Assembly (NCBI RefSeq): GCF_025532145.1
Contig: NZ_ARXS01000018.1
Coordinates: 40,799-104,798 of the forward strand
DNA length: 64,000 nt
Direction: 5' to 3'
Source: Alloalcanivorax balearicus MACL04
GTDB taxonomy: Bacteria; Pseudomonadota; Gammaproteobacteria; Pseudomonadales; Alcanivoracaceae
Numbering within the stretch: position 1 is the stretch's first letter; each line of letters begins with the position of its first letter. The notes under the pieces were generated by a model. That model searched no databases. It saw only the letters and a program-made list of their open reading frames with translations, and was not told the DNA's origin. The position numbers and the translations under genes are program-made. Positions 1 to 9,153 of the stretch are shown one piece after another.

Positions 1-1181
1 TGAAGGTCAAGGCGCTGGTGTTGTTTCTGATCGGCTTCGACGAAGACGGCATGGCCGATACCACCTGGAATATCCCATTGCGCCACCTGGCCGAGCACGG
101 TGGCCCCGGCCCCGACATGGGCAGTGGCCCGATCCGGTTGGCCTGCCGCAGCCAGTGCCCGGTGGCCTGGCACCAGGACCAGTTGTGGGATCCGTCGATG
201 AAGCCCGGCGCCAACGATTTTGTCGCGGTGCGGGATCTGCTGCGCCAGCGCGGGCCGAAGATGGGCCTGGAGATGGACGAGGATCTGCCACCGCCGACGG
301 CGCCGCCGGTGCTGTCCGAGGAGGACATTCCCACTCTCGGCGCCGCCGAGCCGGATCCGGAACGGGTCAGGCTGGCCCGCACCATCAAGGAATTGCGTCT
401 GCGCATCCATACCCTGGAGAGCGGACAGAAGGAAGAGATGGCGCAACTGCGCTATGCCCAGCAGCAGAAAGAGGAAATCCTCAATACGCAGCTGGAAAAG
501 GTGCTGATGCAGTTCAAGACACTGAAGTCCCAGAACGCGGCGTTGCGCGAACAGAGCGGCTCACTCAAGGAACAGCTGGAGGCGCTGCGCCGGGATCAGC
601 AGGAGCAAGCCGCTCAGGACCGCGATCAGGGCAGTGAAACGGAGCGGCTGCGCCAGCAGTACCAGTTGGAGCTGGAGCAGCGCCTGGAAGAAGAACGGGC
701 GCGCCTGTCCGATGAATTGCACAGTAAGGAAATGGAAGTGCTCAACCGGGACGACCTGATCGCTCAACTGCGCAAGGACGTGGCCGGCCTCAAGCATCAA
801 CAGATGAAAGTGAGCAATGCCGGCGGCGAGCAGATGCTGCGTAAACTGGAGAGCCTGGGGCTCAGTTTCATTGCCTTCCATCCCGGTGCCGGCCATGTCT
901 CCATCGGCGCCGATCAGATTTCCGATTACATGGAAAACCCGCTGGCGTTCGCCGCCCGTAAATGCCTGGTGACCGAGGATCACTACCGTGCCTGGCTGGC
1001 TCACTATGAGAATCCGGTATGCCAGGTGGCGGTGGGGCCGGAGGCGCGTGCCTGTGGCAAAAGAGTGATTCGGGTGGACGTGCCGAATCAGTTCAAGCCG
1101 GGCGTGTCCGACTGTAATTCCAACCGCTGTCCGCACTGCCGTTCGGATGCCGCCATCGATAATGTGCTCAAGTTCCGGTAA
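1..1181 (+). CDS. Coiled-coil protein of unknown function with Cys-rich C-terminus (5' end at window edge)
   Basis: The frame is open from the first base. The first two bases are TG followed by AAG, so the ATG probably begins one base before the window, giving about 393 residues; a longer upstream extension cannot be excluded. The N-terminal ~90 residues are not recognised. Residues ~110-270 are a long charged coiled coil rich in Glu, Gln, Arg and Leu. The C-terminal ~110 residues contain several Cys, ending in a CNSNRCPHC cluster that could bind a metal. Similar genes beside nadK in pseudomonads are sometimes labelled chromosome-partitioning proteins, but I see no ATPase motif to support that. 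Function unknown. Confidence 0.75.
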   Translation, partial: KVKALVLFLIGFDEDGMADTTWNIPLRHLAEHGGPGPDMGSGPIRLACRSQCPVAWHQDQLWDPSMKPGANDFVAVRDLLRQRGPKMGLEMDEDLPPPTAPPVLSEEDIPTLGAAEPDPERVRLARTIKELRLRIHTLESGQKEEMAQLRYAQQQKEEILNTQLEKVLMQFKTLKSQNAALREQSGSLKEQLEALRRDQQEQAAQDRDQGSETERLRQQYQLELEQRLEEERARLSDELHSKEMEVLNRDDLIAQLRKDVAGLKHQQMKVSNAGGEQMLRKLESLGLSFIAFHPGAGHVSIGADQISDYMENPLAFAARKCLVTEDHYRAWLAHYENPVCQVAVGPEARACGKRVIRVDVPNQFKPGVSDCNSNRCPHCRSDAAIDNVLKFR

Positions 1182-1298
1182 TCGTGCCGCGAACTGGTAA
1201 GTATCTTGCTTCAAGACTGTTAAACAAACGCTAAGCATGCCGGATCGCGCGGGTCGGGGGGACTCGCACGATCAAATAATAAGGGGGGGAAGCCATTC

Positions 1299-2369
1299 AT
1301 GGCTCAAGAGTCCATCGATAAGCGTTTATTGCAGGCGTTCGTGCCGGTCAATGCGCTGTCCAACGATCAGCTCGACTGGCTGCTGGATCAGCAGGAAGTC
1401 TGCCGTTACGAGCCCGGCGATATTCTGTTCCGTCAGGGCGACCGCGATAACGCTACCATCTATCTGCTCAGCGGTGACGTGGAATTGTTCAACGAGAGTG
1501 GGCAGCGCGGTGTGGTGCGGGCCGGGGATGCCGCGTCCTGGCATCCGCTCGGCCATTTCCAGCCACGCCGGGATGACGCCCGGGCGCTGACCGAGGTCAG
1601 CGTGGTGCGTTTCGACAGTTTCCGGCTGGACACCATTTTGTCCTGGGATCAGTCCGCCGGTTACGTGATTCTCGACATCAATGCCAATGCCGCTTATCAG
1701 CATGACCGCGACTGGATGATCCGGTTGCTGAAGTCCAATCTGTTCCACCGGGTGCCGCCGGCCAACATTCTGGAAATCTTCCGCCGCCTGCACGCCCGCC
1801 GCTGCAAGGAAGGTGAGGTGATCATCCGCCAGGGCGAGGAAGCGGATTGCTGCTACATCATCAAGGAAGGGGTCTGCGAGGTGTCCATCGAACTGGGTAA
1901 CCCCGGAGTGGCGACGCCGGTGGCGATGCTGGAGGAAGGGCAGTGGTTCGGTGAGGAGGCATTGCTGTCCGGCACGCCGCGTAACGCCACCATCACCATG
2001 GCCACGGACGGGGTGCTGATGCGGCTGGGGCGGGACGATTTCGACGCACTGCTGCGTGAACCGATCATCCATACCCTGCCGGTGGACAAGGCCCGGGATA
2101 AGATCGCCGCCGGCGCCCGCTGGCTGGATGTGCGCACCGGCGATGAGTTTGACCGTCATCGGTTGTCCGGAGCCGCTAATATGTCGTTGAATGTGCTGCG
2201 CCTGAAATCGCGGTTGCTGGACCCGAAACAGGCCTACGTGGCCTACTGTGACACCGGTCGGCGTAGCGCCACGGCGGCATTTTTGTTAAAAAACGCAGGC
2301 TTGGACGTGTTCGTGCTGGAAGGCGGCCTCAACGGCAACGCCGACCATCTGCACGAGTATCTCGAATAG
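1299..2369 (+). CDS. Fusion of two cyclic-nucleotide-binding domains and a rhodanese domain
   Basis: A 356-residue protein whose ATG follows a strong purine run (AAGGGGGGGA). Residues ~18-130 and ~140-265 are two cyclic-nucleotide-binding-like folds; the second has the GEEALLSGTPRNATI stretch typical of that fold. Residues ~270-356 are a rhodanese domain with LDVRTGDEF and an active-site-type loop YCDTGRRS, Cys317 being the likely catalytic residue. There is no DNA-binding domain and no signal peptide, so it is probably a cytoplasmic sensor linking a bound ligand to sulfur or thiol chemistry. The ligand is unknown. nadK follows 43 bp downstream, so co-transcription is likely. Confidence 0.85.
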   Translation: MAQESIDKRLLQAFVPVNALSNDQLDWLLDQQEVCRYEPGDILFRQGDRDNATIYLLSGDVELFNESGQRGVVRAGDAASWHPLGHFQPRRDDARALTEVSVVRFDSFRLDTILSWDQSAGYVILDINANAAYQHDRDWMIRLLKSNLFHRVPPANILEIFRRLHARRCKEGEVIIRQGEEADCCYIIKEGVCEVSIELGNPGVATPVAMLEEGQWFGEEALLSGTPRNATITMATDGVLMRLGRDDFDALLREPIIHTLPVDKARDKIAAGARWLDVRTGDEFDRHRLSGAANMSLNVLRLKSRLLDPKQAYVAYCDTGRRSATAAFLLKNAGLDVFVLEGGLNGNADHLHEYLE

Positions 2370-2412
2370 CCCGTCCCGGGGATCCGGGGCTGGGGCCCAA
2401 CCCGGGACTAAT

Positions 2413-3300
2413 GTGGCGCAAGACAAATTTCGCAATATCGGCCTGATTGCCCGTTCCGAAAGCGAGCAGGCGCTGTACTCCATGCGCCAACTGATTCACT
2501 TTCTGCACGGTCGCGACTGCACCGTCATTCTGGAAAAGGACATCGCCGGCAGCCTCCCGGAGATGGGACTGCAGGCGGCCAGCGCCGCTCAGATGGGCGA
2601 ATCCTGTGATCTGGTGATCGTGGTCGGCGGCGATGGCAGCCTGCTGGGCGCGGCCCGTACCCTGGCCCGTTACGATGTGCCGGTGCTGGGGGTGAACCGT
2701 GGCCACCTGGGATTTCTCACCGACATTCTGCCCTCGGAAATCGAGTCCCGGGTCGGCCAGGTGCTGGACGGCGAATACACCACCGAGCGCCGCTTTTTGC
2801 TGGATATGGAGGTGCGGCGAGGCAATCTGGTGATGGGCGAGGGCAGCGCTCTCAACGATGTGGTACTGCTCTCCGGTGACAGTGTCCATATGATCGACTT
2901 CGAGCTGATCATCGACGGCCATTTTGTCTATGGGCAGCGTTCCGACGGTCTGATCATCTCCACGCCCACTGGCTCCACCGCCTATGCCCTGTCCGGTGGC
3001 GGCCCGATCATGCATCCTCGTCTGGACGCCATGGTGCTGGTGCCGATGAACCCCCACACCCTGACCAGCCGGCCGCTGGTGGTGGACGGCAACAGCGAGA
3101 TCAAGATCCAGATCACCACCGAGAAAGTGAAGCCCCTGGTGAGCTGCGACGGCACTTCCGGGGTGCGATTGCAGCTGGGCGACGTCATCGCCATTCGCAA
3201 GAAGCCCCACCGTCTGCAGTTGATCCACCCGCCGGGGCACGATTTCTATCAGGCCTGCCGTTCCAAACTGGGCTGGAGCACCCGTCCGGGGGATAATTGA
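2413..3300 (+). CDS. nadK: NAD kinase
   Basis: Phosphorylates NAD to NADP with ATP or polyphosphate in the cytoplasm. The 295-residue product has the family's usual length. The catalytic GGDGS motif lies at residues 72-76 (Asp74 the likely catalytic base), and STPTGSTAYALSGGGP and the beta-rich C-terminal half are clear. The start is GTG at 2413; the ATG two bases earlier is out of frame. It lies between the sensor fusion upstream and a short YeaC-like gene downstream, all on the same strand. Confidence 0.95.
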   Translation: MAQDKFRNIGLIARSESEQALYSMRQLIHFLHGRDCTVILEKDIAGSLPEMGLQAASAAQMGESCDLVIVVGGDGSLLGAARTLARYDVPVLGVNRGHLGFLTDILPSEIESRVGQVLDGEYTTERRFLLDMEVRRGNLVMGEGSALNDVVLLSGDSVHMIDFELIIDGHFVYGQRSDGLIISTPTGSTAYALSGGGPIMHPRLDAMVLVPMNPHTLTSRPLVVDGNSEIKIQITTEKVKPLVSCDGTSGVRLQLGDVIAIRKKPHRLQLIHPPGHDFYQACRSKLGWSTRPGDN

Positions 3301-3340
3301 TGACCGACCGCTGTCCCACCCATGTCACGACCCGAGAGGG

Positions 3341-3622
3341 ATGATGAATTTTTCCAATTTCGAGCAGTTGATTGATTCCATGACCCTGGAAGTGTGGCAC
3401 GGCCTGCGCCGCGCCGTGGAGCTGGGGCGCTGGCCCGATGGCCGCCGGGTCTCCGCCGAGCAGCGTGAGCTGTGTCTGCAGGCGATCATCGCCTGGGAAA
3501 CCAAGAATCTGCCGGAACAGGAGCGTACCGGTTATGTGCCTCCACACAGCAAGAGCAGTGCGGCGGACAGCGAGCAGCCGGTGGACCTGCAACCGGCGCC
3601 CGAGCGGAAAGGAGAGCACTGA
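3341..3622 (+). CDS. YeaC-like DUF1315 family protein
   Basis: A 93-residue acidic soluble protein. It resembles the short DUF1315/YeaC family by its opening (NFEQLIDSMTLEVWHGLRRA) and the RWPDG and ALIAWE-like segments; the family has no established function. The last ~25 residues are low-complexity and polar. Two in-frame ATGs (3341, 3344) follow a GAGAGGG Shine-Dalgarno; the first is used here. Its TGA shares one base with the pepN start (TGATG), indicating translational coupling. Confidence 0.8.
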   Translation: MMNFSNFEQLIDSMTLEVWHGLRRAVELGRWPDGRRVSAEQRELCLQAIIAWETKNLPEQERTGYVPPHSKSSAADSEQPVDLQPAPERKGEH

Positions 3623-6249
3623 TGCGTGATGGCAGCCCGGCCAATGTCACTCGTCTGGCGGACTATCTGCCGCCAGCCTATCTGGTTCCGCGAACCCATC
3701 TGGATGTGGACATCCGTGACGGCCACACGCTGGTCACCGCTACCCTGACGCTGGAGCGTAACCCGGCCCGGGACGACCGGCCAGAGGACCTGGTGCTCGA
3801 CGGCGAGCATCTGGAACTGTTGTCACTGAGTCTGGACGGCGCGGCGCTGCCGGCCTCCCGCTATCGCGAGGCGGACGGCCGTCTGACTGTGTTCTCGGTA
3901 CCGGAGCGCTTCGAACTGACCTCGGTGGTTCGCATCGAGCCGGAAAAGAACACCGCTCTGGAGGGACTGTATCGCTCCAATGGCATGTATTGCACGCAAT
4001 GCGAAGCCGAAGGGTTCCGCCGCATCACCTGGTTCCCGGATCGCCCGGACGTGCTCAGCCGGTTCACCACCACGGTGCGGGCCGACCGTGAACACTACCC
4101 GCTGCTGCTATCCAACGGTAACCCGGTAGCCAGTGGAGAAGAGCCCCAAGGCGAAGAGGAGGGCGGCCGGCACTGGGTCACCTGGGAAGACCCGTTCCCC
4201 AAACCCTGCTATCTGTTCGCCCTGGTGGCCGGCGATCTGGCCTGCCTCAAGGACACCTTCACCATCGCGTCCGGGCGTGAGGTGGCGTTGCATCTGTACG
4301 CTGAACACAGGGATCTGGACAAACTCGATCACGCCATGGTGTCGCTGAAAAAAGCCATGGACTGGGATGAGCGGGTCTACGGTCGTGAGTACGATCTGGA
4401 TATCTTCCAGATCGTCGCCGTCAGTCACTTCAATATGGGCGCCATGGAGAACAAGGGGCTTAACATCTTCAACACCGCCTGTGTGCTGGCCCACCCGGCC
4501 ACCACCACCGACGCCGCTTTCGAGCGGGTGGAATCGGTGGTGGCCCACGAGTATTTCCACAACTGGAGCGGCAACCGCGTCACCTGCCGGGACTGGTTCC
4601 AGCTCAGCCTCAAGGAAGGCTTCACCGTGTTTCGCGATCAGGAATTCTCCTCGGACATGAATTCGCGGGCGGTGGTGCGGGTGGAAAACGTGAACTTCCT
4701 GGTCAACCACCAGTTCCCGGAAGATCAGGGCCCGCTGGCCCACCCGGTGCGTCCGGCGCAGTATCAGAAGATCGACAATTTCTACACCCTGACCGTGTAT
4801 GAAAAAGGCGCGGAAGTGGTGCGCATGCAGCATGAGTTGCTTGGCGCCGGGGACTTCCGTCGCGCCACCGATCTGTACTTCGAGCGTTTCGACGGGCAGG
4901 CGGTGACCTGTGATGATTTCGTCGCCTGCATGGAGGAGGTATCCGGACGTGACCTGAGCGGCTTCAAGCGCTGGTACAGCCAGGCCGGCACCCCCATCGT
5001 CAACGCCGAAGACAGTTACGTGGATGGCCTCTACAGCCTGACGCTGAGCCAGCACACCCCGGCCACCCCGGGACAGGAGGACAAGCAGCCGCTAATGATT
5101 CCGGTGAAACTGGCGCTGCTGGACCCGCGGGGCAAGCCGTTGGCGTTGAACGATCAGGGCGATACCGAAACCGTGGTGATTCTGGAGCGAGCCACGCAGA
5201 CCTTCTCACTCCCGCTGCCGGTCAAGCCGACGCCCTCCCTGCTGCGGGGGTTCTCGGCGCCGGTGATCCTGCGCTACGACTTCGACGAAACCCAACTGCA
5301 GACATTGCTGGCCCACGACAGCGACGGTTTCTGCCGGTGGGATGCCGCCCAACGCCTGTACTTCTCGGCGCTGGCGCGCATCATCGAACAGGGCGAGAGC
5401 GCCGAGCAGCAACTGGCACGGCTGCGCCCGGCCCTGGAAGGGGTGATCCGGCGTGCCGCCGAGGATCCGGCCCAGGCCGCGTTGCTGCTGACCCTGCCCA
5501 CCGAGACCGCCATCGGCGACCGTCATGCGCCATTGGATCCGGCCCGGGTGCACCGCGCCGCTCATGCTTTCAAGGTGGCCCTGGGACGGGCTCTCGACGA
5601 AGACTGGCGGCGTCTGGCCGAATCCCTGCGGGAGCCGGAATATCGCGCCGATGGTGACGCCATGGGTAAACGCCGTCTGCGCATGCTGGCCCTGTCCTAC
5701 CTGGGCCTGGCCAAAGCCGATGGTATTGCCGGCGACCTGCAACGGACCTTCCGCGACGCCGCCTGCATGACCGAGGAAATCGGTGCCCTGGGCATTCTGG
5801 TGAGCAACGGCCTGGACGGCGCCGAGACGGCGCTGGAGCAGTTCGCCGAGCGCTGGCGGGACGAAGCGCTGGTGATGGACCAGTGGTTCGCGGTACAGGC
5901 GGCGGTGCCCGGGCCGGCCACGGTGGCGCGGGCGAAGGCGTTGATGTCCCATCCCGCCTTCGAGTGGACCCTGCCCAACCGGGTGCGGGCGCTGATCGGC
6001 ACTCTGGTCAACGGCAACCCCTCGGCATTCCACGCCGAGGATGGCAGCGGCCATCGCTTGTTCGCGGAGGCTCTGAAGACGTTGGACGCCATCAATCCGC
6101 AGATCGCCGCCCGGCTCGGTAACGGCGCCGCGCGGCTGGATCGTCTGCGGGAGGATCTGTCGACGTCGCTGCGCACCGCGCTGAGCGAAGTGCGTGAAGG
6201 TGCCTCCGCCAATCTGGCGGAAGTGTTGGATCGTATTCTCGGGGCCTGA
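3622..6249 (+). CDS. pepN: Aminopeptidase N (M1 family zinc metallopeptidase)
   Basis: Broad-specificity cytoplasmic aminopeptidase that finishes peptide turnover. The product is 875 residues, close to E. coli PepN. The exopeptidase motif GAMEN is at residues 273-277, the zinc motif HEYFH at 309-313, the third zinc ligand is Glu332, and the transition-state Tyr is near 393. The ATG at 3622 overlaps the previous stop by one base and follows GGAAAGGAGAG. The frame stays open upstream to 3472, but that part overlaps the YeaC-like gene and is not taken as coding. The next gene starts on the A of its stop codon. Confidence 0.96.
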   Translation: MRDGSPANVTRLADYLPPAYLVPRTHLDVDIRDGHTLVTATLTLERNPARDDRPEDLVLDGEHLELLSLSLDGAALPASRYREADGRLTVFSVPERFELTSVVRIEPEKNTALEGLYRSNGMYCTQCEAEGFRRITWFPDRPDVLSRFTTTVRADREHYPLLLSNGNPVASGEEPQGEEEGGRHWVTWEDPFPKPCYLFALVAGDLACLKDTFTIASGREVALHLYAEHRDLDKLDHAMVSLKKAMDWDERVYGREYDLDIFQIVAVSHFNMGAMENKGLNIFNTACVLAHPATTTDAAFERVESVVAHEYFHNWSGNRVTCRDWFQLSLKEGFTVFRDQEFSSDMNSRAVVRVENVNFLVNHQFPEDQGPLAHPVRPAQYQKIDNFYTLTVYEKGAEVVRMQHELLGAGDFRRATDLYFERFDGQAVTCDDFVACMEEVSGRDLSGFKRWYSQAGTPIVNAEDSYVDGLYSLTLSQHTPATPGQEDKQPLMIPVKLALLDPRGKPLALNDQGDTETVVILERATQTFSLPLPVKPTPSLLRGFSAPVILRYDFDETQLQTLLAHDSDGFCRWDAAQRLYFSALARIIEQGESAEQQLARLRPALEGVIRRAAEDPAQAALLLTLPTETAIGDRHAPLDPARVHRAAHAFKVALGRALDEDWRRLAESLREPEYRADGDAMGKRRLRMLALSYLGLAKADGIAGDLQRTFRDAACMTEEIGALGILVSNGLDGAETALEQFAERWRDEALVMDQWFAVQAAVPGPATVARAKALMSHPAFEWTLPNRVRALIGTLVNGNPSAFHAEDGSGHRLFAEALKTLDAINPQIAARLGNGAARLDRLREDLSTSLRTALSEVREGASANLAEVLDRILGA

Positions 6250-7598
6250 TGAACCGCTATCCGCTGCTCTTGCTCGCCGGGCTGGCCCTCGGGCTGGCGG
6301 CGCAGCCGGTGCCGGCGGCGGTGAGCGAGCAGGAGGCGCGGCGGCTGTCGTCGGATCTGACACCGCTGGGCGGTGAACGGGCCGGCAATACCGAGCCACT
6401 CTCATCGCCGCTGGCGATCCCTCCCTGGCGCGGCGAGGGCTGTCGGGTGCCGGCGGCGGATCAGCCGCTGTTGCGCATCGACGCCGGCAACCTGGCCGAG
6501 TACGAGGCGGACCTGCCGCAGGGCGTGGCGGCGATGATCCGCCGCTATCCCGACAGCTTTTACCTGCCGGTCTACCGCAGCCGCCGCACCGCGGCGGCGC
6601 CGGATTGGGTGTATCGCAATACCGCCGCCAACGCGGTGCGGGCGACGCTTTCCGAGCGCGGCGTTGCGGGAGCGTTCGGCGGCATTCCTTTCCCCATACC
6701 GCACGGTGATGCTGGCGCCCGGGGCCGTCAGGCGATGTGGAACCATCTGTTGCGCTGGCGCGGTGTTTTCATGGAGCGCCAGTCCAGTCAGCTGTCGGTG
6801 CGCGCCGGCGGCGGCTACCGCCGCGTCAGCTCGCGGCAAAGTCTGTATTTTCCCTATTACGATGAGCGCCTCGACGGAGAGCGCATTGGGCCCCGTTACC
6901 TGTACTACTACTCGCGGATACTGGCGCCGGCGCGGCTGGCTGGTGGCGCGGTACTGATGTACGACACCCTCGACCCGGCGCGGATGCCGCGCCAGTCCTG
7001 GGGGTATGACGTGGGGCGGCAGCGCGTGCGCCGGGCGCCGGAAATCGCTTACGACGCCGTGCTGGCGGGCAGTGATGGTCTGCGCACCGTTGACGACGCG
7101 GATCTGTTCAACGGGGCGCTGGACAAATACCGCTGGCGTTTGCTCTACCCACAGCCGGTGGAGCGCTTCATCCCGTACAACAATGATTTCCATATCGATC
7201 TGGAGCGGGAGGGCGAATCCCTGCGCCGGGGGCATTTGAATCCGGCGCGGACGCGCTGGGAAAGGCATCGGGTGTGGGTGGTGGAAGGGCGCCTGCGGGA
7301 AGGCGAGCGGCATATTTATTCGCGCCGCCGTTTCTATATCGACGAAGACAGCTGGCAGATCGCGGTGGCGGACCAGTACGACCTCAGCGGCGCGCTGTGG
7401 CGGGTCAGCCTGGCTTACAGTAAATGCTATCCGCAGCTCCCGGCGGTCTGGACCGCCCTGGATGCCTATCATGACCTGCGCGAGGGCCGCTATCACTTGC
7501 GCTTCACCGAGACCAGCGAACCCGGTGGCCTGGTGTTTCCGGAAACACTGCCGGACGCGCGGGATTTCCTGCCTTCCGCCTTGCCCGACCTGAGGTAG
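6249..7598 (+). CDS. DUF1329 family outer-membrane/periplasmic protein
   Basis: A 449-residue protein with an N-terminal signal peptide (hydrophobic residues 4-23, AAVS-type cleavage region). The mature part resembles DUF1329, a LolB-like beta-rich family often found with RND-type exporters and outer-membrane lipid-related proteins; function is not established. Recognisable stretches are GGIPFPIP, the Tyr/Arg-rich middle and the RRFYIDEDSWQI segment near the C-terminus. Its ATG overlaps the pepN stop (TGATG). The usual RND or DUF1302 partners are not adjacent. Confidence 0.85.
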   Translation: MNRYPLLLLAGLALGLAAQPVPAAVSEQEARRLSSDLTPLGGERAGNTEPLSSPLAIPPWRGEGCRVPAADQPLLRIDAGNLAEYEADLPQGVAAMIRRYPDSFYLPVYRSRRTAAAPDWVYRNTAANAVRATLSERGVAGAFGGIPFPIPHGDAGARGRQAMWNHLLRWRGVFMERQSSQLSVRAGGGYRRVSSRQSLYFPYYDERLDGERIGPRYLYYYSRILAPARLAGGAVLMYDTLDPARMPRQSWGYDVGRQRVRRAPEIAYDAVLAGSDGLRTVDDADLFNGALDKYRWRLLYPQPVERFIPYNNDFHIDLEREGESLRRGHLNPARTRWERHRVWVVEGRLREGERHIYSRRRFYIDEDSWQIAVADQYDLSGALWRVSLAYSKCYPQLPAVWTALDAYHDLREGRYHLRFTETSEPGGLVFPETLPDARDFLPSALPDLR

Positions 7599-7617
7599 GG
7601 TATCTACAAGGCACTTG

Positions 7618-7690
7618 AAGGAGCTTGCCCTGCAAGCGAATATTTTTGGGGCCAGAGATGAGTTCGCTTGCAGGCAAGCTCCTGCCGCGG
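7618..7690. repeat. REP-like inverted pair downstream of the DUF1329 gene
   Basis: Two facing REP units. The left arm carries GAGCTTGCCCTGCAAGCGAA and the right arm TTCGCTTGCAGGCAAGCTCC, each with an internal GCTTGC/GCAAGC stem. The same unit recurs through this window. It sits between the DUF1329 stop and the pyrD promoter region and may end or stabilise transcripts. Confidence 0.85.
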
Positions 7691-7752
7691 CTTCGTGAAG
7701 CGGCTCAGCGTGCCGGCGTTTTGCAAACCGGGCAGGGCGGCGCGGTTCCCGA

Positions 7753-7758
7753 TATAAT
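7753..7758 (+). promoter_or_regulatory. Possible pyrD -10 element
   Basis: A perfect TATAAT lies 39 bp upstream of the pyrD ATG, followed by a CCCC and GC-rich leader. No convincing -35 is present at normal spacing, so this is a weak prediction. Confidence 0.35.
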
Positions 7759-7796
7759 CCCCGGCCGTTGTCGCCCACGAAGGAACCGGAACGCCC

Positions 7797-8804
7797 ATGC
7801 TGTATTCCCTCGCCCGTCCCCTGTTGTTTTCCCTGTCCGCCGAACGCAGCCATGACTTGACGCTGGCGGCGCTGCGCCACGGCGCCGGCAAGCTCTATCC
7901 GGGCCGGGTACCGGACCGGCCGGTGCGGGTGATGGGGCTGGATTTTCCCAACCCGGTGGGGCTGGCGGCGGGGCTGGATAAAAACGGCGATTGCATCCGC
8001 GGCTTGGCGGATCTGGGTTTTGGTTTCCTCGAGGTAGGAACGGTGACGCCACGCCCGCAGCCGGGCAATCCGCGGCCGCGTTTGTTCCGGTTGCCCCGCT
8101 CCCGGGCAGTGATCAATCGCATGGGGTTCAATAACAAAGGCGTGGATTACCTGGTGGAAGCGGTCCGTGGCAGTGGCTACAACGGCATTCTCGGCATCAA
8201 TATCGGCAAGAACAAGGACACGCCGATGGAGCAGGCGGTGGAGGACTACCTGCACTGTCAGCGCAAAGTGCACGCTCTGGCCAGCTATCTGGTGGTCAAC
8301 GTGTCGTCGCCGAACACGCCGGGCCTGCGCGAGCTGCAGCATGGCGAGGCGTTGAACGCACTGTTGGGAACGCTGCGCGAGGAGCAGAGCAAGCTCGACC
8401 AGCGCAATGGCTGGAAGGTGCCGCTGGTGGTCAAGATCGCCCCGGATAACAGCGACGAGGAACTGGCGTCCATGGCGGAAGCCTTCGTCCGTCACGGCAT
8501 CGATGGGGTCTGTGTCAGCAATACCACTTTGCAACGGCCCGGTGTCGCCGGCGAGCCGCACGCTGACGAGCAGGGCGGTCTCAGCGGTGCCCCGCTGAAA
8601 CCGATCGCTCACCGCGCGCTGGACGTGGTCAGCCGCACCCTGAACGGCCGCGTGCCGCTGATCGGCGTCGGCGGCATCATGAACAGCGAGGATGCTCTGG
8701 AAAAACGGCGTCTCGGTGCCGATCTGGTGCAGATCTACAGCGGACTGATATATCGGGGCCCGGAACTGATCGGCGAGATCGCCCGGGGCTGGCCAAAGGA
8801 CTGA
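7797..8804 (+). CDS. pyrD: Dihydroorotate dehydrogenase (quinone), class 2
   Basis: Fourth step of pyrimidine synthesis: membrane-associated, FMN-dependent oxidation of dihydroorotate to orotate using quinone. The 335-residue product has the class-2 length and N-terminal amphipathic region (MLYSLARPLLFSLSAERSHD) for membrane contact. The NPVGLAAGLDKNG substrate segment, the NVSSPNTPGLR motif with the catalytic Ser near 171, and the C-terminal GVGGI phosphate-binding motif are visible. The ATG at 7797 follows AAGGAACC. It is monocistronic, bounded by a REP pair and the convergent rmf gene. Confidence 0.96.
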   Translation: MLYSLARPLLFSLSAERSHDLTLAALRHGAGKLYPGRVPDRPVRVMGLDFPNPVGLAAGLDKNGDCIRGLADLGFGFLEVGTVTPRPQPGNPRPRLFRLPRSRAVINRMGFNNKGVDYLVEAVRGSGYNGILGINIGKNKDTPMEQAVEDYLHCQRKVHALASYLVVNVSSPNTPGLRELQHGEALNALLGTLREEQSKLDQRNGWKVPLVVKIAPDNSDEELASMAEAFVRHGIDGVCVSNTTLQRPGVAGEPHADEQGGLSGAPLKPIAHRALDVVSRTLNGRVPLIGVGGIMNSEDALEKRRLGADLVQIYSGLIYRGPELIGEIARGWPKD

Positions 8805-8830
8805 GGCGTAAAGATCGCGAACAGGCTCTA

Positions 8831-8854
8831 AAGAAAAGGGCCCGGGTGGGGCCC
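8831..8854 (-). terminator. Rho-independent terminator of rmf
   Basis: Read on the minus strand, a GGGCCCC/GGGCCC hairpin with a short ACCC loop is followed by TTTTCTTT. It lies 86 bp past the rmf stop, between the convergent pyrD and rmf genes. A second small hairpin (GGCAC/GTGCC) lies at 8864-8878. Confidence 0.65.
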
Positions 8855-8940
8855 TATGGGGTCGGCACCAAGAGTGCCGGCGCTGTGGAGAACGGGTTGC
8901 TTTATCGGTTCATCATATCCGGTTCATTTCCCCCTTTTCT

Positions 8941-9147
8941 TCAGCGGAGATCCTTGAGGTTGTGGATGCCGGCGACACCCACCAGGCCATGTAATTGATC
9001 AACGCGCCCTTCTCGCCATCCGTTCAGCCAGCTGCTGCGGGCCTGCAAAGCGTCGAAGGGACAAAAGTCTTTGGATTTTCCTTTATAACCGGCCTGGTAT
9101 CCGCGGCTGTAGGCCCTCTCCTCACGACTCCGTTTCTGTCTTTTCAT
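8941..9147 (-). CDS. rmf: Ribosome modulation factor
   Basis: A 68-residue basic protein that dimerises 70S ribosomes into inactive 100S particles in stationary phase. The opening MKRQKRSREERAYSRGYQAG, the CPF segment and SSWLNGWREGR closely match E. coli RMF. An in-frame GTG two codons upstream would add two residues, but GAGGAAAG lies about 5 bp before the ATG at 9147, so the ATG is preferred. The C-terminal ~15 residues extend beyond the E. coli protein. It faces pyrD convergently and is divergent from rlmKL. Confidence 0.93.
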   Translation of the reverse strand: MKRQKRSREERAYSRGYQAGYKGKSKDFCPFDALQARSSWLNGWREGRVDQLHGLVGVAGIHNLKDLR

Positions 9148-9153
9148 GGACAC

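Noticed and set aside
561..1238. Long minus-strand open frame opposite the coiled-coil gene
   Set aside because: It is the antisense shadow of a clearly coding plus-strand gene, with no ribosome site or recognisable domain.
7618..7690. Insertion sequence
   Set aside because: No transposase or target duplication; the structure is a REP pair.
6402..8612. 736-codon minus-strand open frame across the DUF1329 and pyrD genes
   Set aside because: High GC keeps antisense frames open; the plus strand carries two well-supported genes and the product resembles nothing.
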